Origin: Lutjanus erythropterus
Lineage: Eukaryota > Chordata > Actinopteri > Lutjaniformes > Lutjanidae
Direction: 5' to 3'
DNA: 64,000 nt
Assembly: GCA_020091685.1 (NCBI GenBank)
Contig: CM034613.1
Span: forward strand, 774,251-838,250
This document shows positions 58,349 to 64,000 of this stretch, in pieces (the first letter of the stretch is position 1; every line of letters starts with the position of its first letter). The notes beneath the pieces were generated by a model that saw nothing but the letters and a program-made list of their open reading frames with translations, did no database searches and was not told where the DNA came from. The translations under genes and the position numbers were made by a program.

Positions 58349-61305
58349 TCACTTTTCCTTTCTCAACAGTTCAGTTCTTTTGTGCTTAAAAGCTCTGAAA
58401 GATCTCATGAGTATCTTGCTCTCCTTGCACTTCTCGCAGTAATCTTGGTATGCTACCGTGGCTTTCACCTTCTTGTCTGTGTGCACGAATGACAGCTCCT
58501 GAGCTGACCACTGCCTGGAGGAATTTGCAGGCAGGCACATTGCCTGGGACCTCTCCAGTGGTCTCAGGTCATCCTGTCAGGAATTCCAACTCTTAGTTGT
58601 TTTTCATCTGGTTTCTTGTCTCATCATTAACTCTCCTGTCATTTCAGATCACACCTCCCTCTCAGCCCATGCAGCCGTTCATTGCCTGCACCTGGTTTTC
58701 CCCGCCCATCTCCACACCTGTGGCCCATTCTCCCATCAGTCCCCCAGTGCTTTTATACCGGTCCATTTTCTCCTGCTCTTTGCCAGATTGTCTTGTGTGT
58801 TCTTTTGCCGAGCTTTCCAGCATTTTCCCGTTTTTTCCGTATCACCTGTTTTTGGACCCTGCCTGCCCATTTTGAACTCCAGATTACCTGCCTGCTCCTT
58901 GTCGGATTTGTTTGCCTCCCAAACTGATTTCCTGGTTTTGACTCCACTTGTTTTTTCCCAGTAAAGTGAGCTTTGTCTAAAACACCACGGTCATTGTCGT
59001 GCTTTTGGGTTCAACTCTGTACTAGTGATCCTAACACATCCTGAGGGTCCACCTCCTGCACATCCTCCTCTGGGACTTTGTCCTCTGGACGCTCCGGTCA
59101 CTGGGGTGTCTTCAGAGCTGGTCGCTTCTGTTGGACTACACGGTATGGAATGTCATCGTGGAGCTTCCAAATGACCATGTTGAAGACTTTGGGCAGCGTG
59201 AACCTGGACTGAGGCTGCAACCTCTGCAGGTCCTTCTGGGACAACGTGTGACCATGCCGATGCAACTGACAAATGTCAGAACTCTCAGCTGGATGTTCGG
59301 GGTCTTTTTCAGTCCAGGTGGGAGTCGTGCAAGGACCTTCTCCATCCACGCCATCCCGTGGTCCCTGTACTTTTCCAGGTTCCTGGAATAAGTCAGTGAC
59401 CACCTCTCAACCTCAACACACACCTGCAGGGTCATGCTGGCTACAGTGGAGATTGGAAAGGGCTCGCAACCGCGCGGTGGACCTGCACGTAATCTTTGAA
59501 ATTCCACCAAACTCTCTTTCCTTCCTTCACATCCCGGAACTTGAAGGCCGGGAAGAAGTTGAGTTTGGCTTCAACAAAGCCTTCCAGCAGACAGTCCTTC
59601 ACATCCTTGCCAGCCTGGGTCACCAAGGTGTGAGCCCTGCCAAAGGTGTTTGGCACAGGGAAGGAGTCCTTGTCTGCCAGGTCCTCACACAAAGTGTCCA
59701 GGGGCCAGGCACCTATCAGCCTTCCGGGTGGGTGGTTAGACTTGAGTGCAGCCATGGGGATGTTGGTGTTTCTTTTGTAGAGGTCACCGAGGAGCACTGT
59801 CACCAGAGCAGCCCCTATCACAGACAGTGCCGCATCCAGCGTCTGGCACAGAGGGAACAGACGCTGGATGCGCATTGTCTGTAGCTCATCCCTTGTCCAG
59901 TTGTGAAGGGGCAGTGGTGTTTCCCCAGCACTTGCGCTGGAAGCCTCTTCTCGCTGACTGTGCTTGTCCCCAAGCTCACACTCAGCTGAAAGTCCAGCGG
60001 TGACAGAGGTCGACCAAACATGAGCTCCTTCATGGCCAGCTCATATTGGTAAGCCTGCCAAGTCGCATCATAGCGCGCCACCCCCGTGTTCTCACGGTAA
60101 ACCTCCGTAAGATTGTCCACAAGAAAAAGGAGGACATTCCAGAGGACTGACAGGACACCACTGTCACCGCAGTCCTGGAACAGCACAAGGAGTGCATGTT
60201 CTTCAAACAGGTGGGCCAGCCTTTTCAGATTGAAATGCTCGGCCAGATCCAGGTTGGACAGCACCCTGCCCTCGAACCTGACCACCTGTTCGATCCTGCA
60301 TGCTCTCATGTACCTCAGGTAGTTCCCAGCCCATTTCAGGAGTACTGAGTGGAAGTTGGGGTGAGGCAACCCACAGGTAACAATCGCACCACTTACAGGA
60401 TGTTTGAAGGGCATCTGTACGTGTGCGTGTGGTGAGTTGATGTAAAGCTGAAGGAAGGTCAGCTTCCCGTACTTCTCCAGCACACCCAGCAACTCCTTGC
60501 TGACATCAATGCCACTGTTGTCCAGGTTGCTCTGGAAGTTGGTGGGCTCATGGAGCCCAAGTGTGGTGAACAGAGCTCCCCTGACACCAACAAGGTCCTG
60601 CAACCCATACCTTGCAAAAAAGATATGGGTCTGAGGGTCTTTGGCCACAATATTGTATGCAAAGTGTACAGACACAGACCTGATGTGAGATATGTCCATG
60701 ATGTCCGATATGTCCAGTGGCTCAATGTTCTTCTGTCTGAACTGGCTGAGAAAAAGGACAACCTTCATGAAAGGACAGACGTTGGACATCTCCACTGCTC
60801 TGTCGACCAAAGACGTGACAAAGGTGGCATCTCTCCTCAACACATGGAACCTGGACGTGTCAAAGGAGCTTTGACTGTGGATGGTGGGCCAAGCTTTGTT
60901 GTCATCGGGCAGGATCCTGAGCAACTGCTGGAAGTTGTCGATGACATTGTTGAGCAGCTCCACTGCTGTGATGGTGTATAGGTCCTCGCGCAGCAACCTG
61001 GTTTCCGGCTTTTGCGCATCCGCTGAGACCACAGTCATGACGAGATGGTAGCCACCATCTACATAACTGATTGTGTGCCCCACAGCATGTCTCAAGGTCG
61101 TTAGGCCATTGTTGCTGTACTTTGTCAGATCCATGTGTTTTTTAATGAACTGGTACTGTGGAACCATGTTCACAGAGCGAAGTCTGGGCAGGAGGAGGTA
61201 GTGGAGACCAACTAGTAGCCCTTGGAGGTTCTGAAACTCCATACATATCCCATTGATGTCAAATGAGAAGTTCAGAAATGAACTTGGAATAACAATTTTG
61301 TTCAC
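58349..61305 (-). pseudogene. Long broken minus-strand gene of unknown identity (transposon- or virus-like)
   Basis: A frame open for 495 codons (61305-59818) is followed by three further coding pieces in shifted frames (59875-59441; about 59460-59290; 59290-59098) and, beyond a TGA at 59098-59100 and an inserted LTR, a last piece ending at 58349. The first in-frame ATG is at 61242. Coding quality is high: GC-richer than its surroundings and helix-like hydrophobic patterning. Examples are TLRHAVGHTISYVDGGY, RYGLQDLVGVRGALFTTLG, HPNFHSVLLKWAGNYLRYM and the C-terminal basic RSFRAFKHKRTELL. Shifts fall near 59.92, 59.47 and 59.28 kb. I know of no host family like it. A large structural or enzymatic protein of an integrated DNA virus or giant transposon is possible but untested. 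Confidence 0.7.
58575..59036 (+). mobile_element. Solo LTR (462 bp) with 5-bp TSD inside the broken gene
   Basis: The sequence starts tgtcaggaattcc and ends gtgatcctaaca (TG...CA). It is flanked by identical catcc at 58570-58574 and 59037-59041, the 5-bp duplication usual for LTR-retrotransposon integration. Inside are a cttttatacc TATA-like box near 58748 and an agtaaag poly(A)-like signal near 58960, giving plus orientation. There is no internal retroviral sequence, so it is a solo LTR. Removing it with one catcc joins the reading frame of the surrounding gene in phase. Confidence 0.85.
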
Positions 61306-61362
61306 GTAGCAGTCACAGTGTCATATGCTGTAAAGAAATCCACAGCTGACTTGGGTTACACT

Positions 61363-61368
61363 TTTATT
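61363..61368 (-). terminator. Candidate poly(A) signal for the 62-kb gene
   Basis: The minus strand reads gaaagcaataaaagtgtaac, with AATAAA about 700 bases after the stop at 62068. Confidence 0.35.
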
Positions 61369-62067
61369 GCTTTCAAAAATAATAACATTATACACAAATA
61401 TATTTCCACACATGAGAACAATTTTTACAATAAAAACAACAACACCATCTTTGTGAAGATCACAGCCTCTGGTCAGTATTTTTCCAGTATTGCTGGGTGT
61501 CCTCAGCCTGGCAAATGAAAAAAGACTAAGATTAATATAATCTTTATGGTCAAGGAGTGTAATTTCAAGTAAGAGCAAACAAAGTGGTAGGTAAGTCATA
61601 TCTGGGCTTTGTGAAGTAGACAAATCAATAGCTCAATATCTATGGCCAAAATATCTCAATCTTGGTATTTTATTGATAACTTATTTACAATACATACTGT
61701 TACTTTTCATGATTTGTTTTACTGTAACACAGCAAATGAAATCTGGAAAAGTCAAATAAGCAGTACAAGATCAAAATCCACAGCCAATATTTAGTCTCAT
61801 AAGAATGTATGGATACATGCATATCACCCTGCCCCAAATTATATATACATATATATATATGACATCTGCAAGAATGTCTGCTCTGGTGTGTCTGCATTTT
61901 GTCCCAAGATGAAAATGAATGACAGGTGGTGTATGTCAGATTTGGGATGAAAATGTTTGGACTAGGTTTCAGAAAAAGTATATAAAGAGGTCAACGGAAA
62001 GAACTTTTTAAAAATTATTTTCTTTTATGCCCACCATACTGTCGTGGGTCATTAGGCCTCTGGCTTC

Positions 62068-62614
62068 TCACACGTGGCCTCTGCCTGCTGTGGTCCGGCT
62101 TTGGAGGACGGCCCTCTGGAGGTCAGGAATGTAGCTGTAGTCCTTCTCGACCTTCATGGCATACAGGCTCCACTTCCATGACTTCTGGTCCAACAGTTTC
62201 CTGTATCTGACTTGATGAAAGTAAGAATTTGACCAAAACGGGGAAAAGATGGTTACTGCAACAATCATTTCAGACACTGGTTTTGAATTTTTCTTCTGTT
62301 TTCTTTCTTTTTTTTTTTTTTTTGGTGCTTTGAGGACCACAGGACTTGTGGCATTTAGCTCTAACTCATTGTACTTGAGAGAAGACTGACATCTCTGTAT
62401 TGTAATATGTATTTTTCATTTTTGGGTGAACTATCTTTTAAACACTTACTCAATGGAGCCATCTGCTTTTCTCTGCACTGGTCGATAGACATGATGATTG
62501 TAATCCACACAAGCAAGTAGAGTGCGAGCTGAATACACACGTGGGGTGAAGCTGAATCTCTTGCTGACATACATCAGTATGTGACTGTGAAAGGACTCCA
62601 GTTCTGCTGAAGAC
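62068..62614 (-). CDS. Last two exons of a fish multicopy gene family, probably transposon-derived
   Basis: The penultimate exon 62614-62450 follows a ctgtttag acceptor and ends at a gtaagt donor. The last exon 62206-62068 follows catcaagtcag and closes with TGA. The phase is consistent (the codon GA|A is split). Together they encode about 100 residues with LESFHSHILMYVSKRFSF, then VYSARTLLACVDYNHHVYRP, then after the junction YRKLLDQKSWKWSLYAMK and EKDYSYIPDLQRAVLQSR. I recognise this as the C-terminal part of a gene family with many copies in fish. The Glu-x-Phe-His-Ser helix resembles the third acidic position of DDE-type transposases, which is inference. Upstream exons were not found, so it is either cut off by the window edge or a truncated copy. 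Confidence 0.55.
62406..62442. repeat. Fold-back MITE end fragment
   Basis: The sequence tttttcatttttgggtgaac and tatcttttaa matches the right end of the GGGATAGTTCACCC family. It lies in the intron of the 62-kb gene, a few bases from the splice donor. Confidence 0.55.
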
Positions 62615-62619
62615 CTAAA

Positions 62620-63690
62620 CAGTGAGAACTCACTATTTCATATTGTCATGAATCTAAAAGGGATAAAAACATATCGATTGATTATATCAATCAATTATAT
62701 ATATTTGGTTATTGAAATACTGTCATGATCAGTTGTGAACAGTAAAAAATGAAAAGGGCATTGCTCCGAAGTTTTTGGAGATGTGTCATCCTGCTAATGA
62801 CGGCCAGCATACCTCGCCAACTGGCAAGATGACCGGGCTATTAGCATTCATGTTACCCCACTAAAAACAGCCTTATCCCGGCATGACCTTTTGAAATCGG
62901 CCACTGGCTCTGATATCTCTGTAGAAGTAAAACGAGATATAATTTGTTTTTTCTCACATTTAAACCAAAAGATAGAAGGTTGTGTTTTATATCATATTTC
63001 GTTTTATTTCAAATATACATTAATGGTGAAAATAACTGGAAGTGGGTAAGCCAAGACAAGCTGAGATGGTGACATCATCAAGTACGCTACAGTCCCAATA
63101 GCAGAATGACCGTCCTGTGTCCTCCCGTCCTCGAGAGACTGTACTCCCAAATCGAACTTGCTAAGTCCGAACTTGGCGTACTTGGTATTGAGAAACAGTG
63201 ACAGAGGACCGGAGCAGGGGGGTCCTGCATAGATCCCGCCACGACAATTTTGCTGGCCTTAGTATTTCCTGTGTTTTATTTTGTTCATTATTGTTAGATT
63301 TAGTGTTGATGTGTGTGACAGACGTGTATTGGACATTTCCATATTTTATGGGATGGGTGGCAACCCTACTGACCTGTGGACACCTACCAGATGATGAGCA
63401 TTTCCTTTTGAAAAAATGCATTTGTGCATCGAGCTGTGGCAGGAAGTGTCAAAAAACTGTCACACAAAGTGAAGTTTACAGCTGTTTGTAACGGCAGGCT
63501 CAACAGTCTGTATACAAATGTGTTTTGATGAAAGCAAATACTTATAAAGACATTTATTTAAAAAAATATTTGTGTCCATCAAAACTACATTTGGCAATTT
63601 TCCTTGTGGATATGTGGATTTTTTACACTTATATAGGCAGTGGTGATGAAGATAGTCAATGAAATGAGAGCAGCAGAAGTGCTGGGACAG
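62620..63690. other. Intergenic DNA, no gene seen
   Basis: No convincing upstream exon of the 62-kb gene could be found here. Open frames in this part have poor composition. Confidence 0.35.
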
Positions 63691-63693
63691 CTG

Positions 63694-64000
63694 TTAAAGG
63701 TCCCATATTATGCAAAATGCACTTTTTCAAGGTTTTCCAGTGATAATATGTGTCTGCCTGTAGGCTCCCCTGATATGAGAACAGTCCTCTCTCTCCCTCT
63801 CTTGCTTGCTTCACCTTTCAGTGAATGTAGGCCAAAACGCTCCGTTTGGATTTGGTGCCCAATATGACATTTTAAGCAGGGAAGTGCCTCCTCTGGGCAG
63901 GCAACACTCCCTGTGCTGTGTGTCTGCGCCGCCCACTGAAAACCTGTGAGTCTGCCTCCCGGTCACCATGTATTTTTCCCGCTAATGCTGCTCCGGTAAA
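63694..64000 (+). repeat. Interspersed fish repeat (AAAGGTCCCATATTATGC), cut by the window edge
   Basis: It begins ttaaaggtcccatattatgc and continues gcactttttcaaggttttcc, tagtgaatg-type and ccgcccactgaaaacctgtg words typical of a common dispersed fish DNA repeat. The right end lies beyond the window. Confidence 0.6.

Noticed and set aside
59273-59884. 203-codon plus-strand ORF
   Set aside because: It is the antisense shadow of the broken minus-strand gene, whose frames show better amino-acid patterning.

Overview
The window is vertebrate nuclear DNA, most likely from a teleost fish. The genes have GT-AG introns separated by kilobases of AT-rich DNA. One tRNA carries internal Pol III promoter boxes. 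The background is a dense mosaic of interspersed repeats of the kinds found in fish: Tc1-like and hAT transposons and their short derivatives (MITEs), L1-, L2- and RTE-type LINE tails, a tRNA-derived SINE and a Penelope-like remnant. There are no operons, Shine-Dalgarno sites or CRISPR arrays. One assembly gap of 318 N lies at 6777-7094.

Layout. 1-33 kb has no protein gene I can defend. It is repeat-on-repeat DNA with two GC/CpG-richer islands (7.35-8.1 kb and 29.1-29.65 kb) that look like promoters or first exons of minus-strand transcription. An intact tRNA-Trp(CCA) sits at 33.23 kb. From 34.5 to 40.0 kb there is a complete five-exon minus-strand gene for an L6-family tetraspanin-like membrane protein (TM4SF family, 198 residues), with a TATA box and a poly(A) signal. 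From 49.5 to 54.5 kb lies a complete two-exon minus-strand gene for MBLAC1, a metallo-beta-lactamase-fold nuclease, with a TCTCGCGAGA element upstream. Its single intron carries a textbook hAT transposon derivative and a hAT MITE.

57-62.6 kb is the most unusual part: three coding remnants on the minus strand, GC-richer than their surroundings. They are the last two exons of a fish multicopy gene family (62.07-62.61 kb), a long broken gene of roughly 750-800 codons (58.35-61.3 kb) with about three frameshifts, one stop and a solo LTR inside it, and a short acidic Ser/Pro-rich ORF with one internal stop (57.09-57.50 kb). A strong hairpin lies between the last two. I cannot assign the long gene. 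Its size, decay and company suggest a large mobile element or an old integrated DNA virus rather than a normal host gene, but that is inference.

The two intact protein genes are unrelated in function and show no sign of joint regulation. The rest of the interest is in transposon history: exact target-site duplications, a paralogous empty site, nested insertions, and a hAT element that seems to have spread together with a mariner-type MITE.
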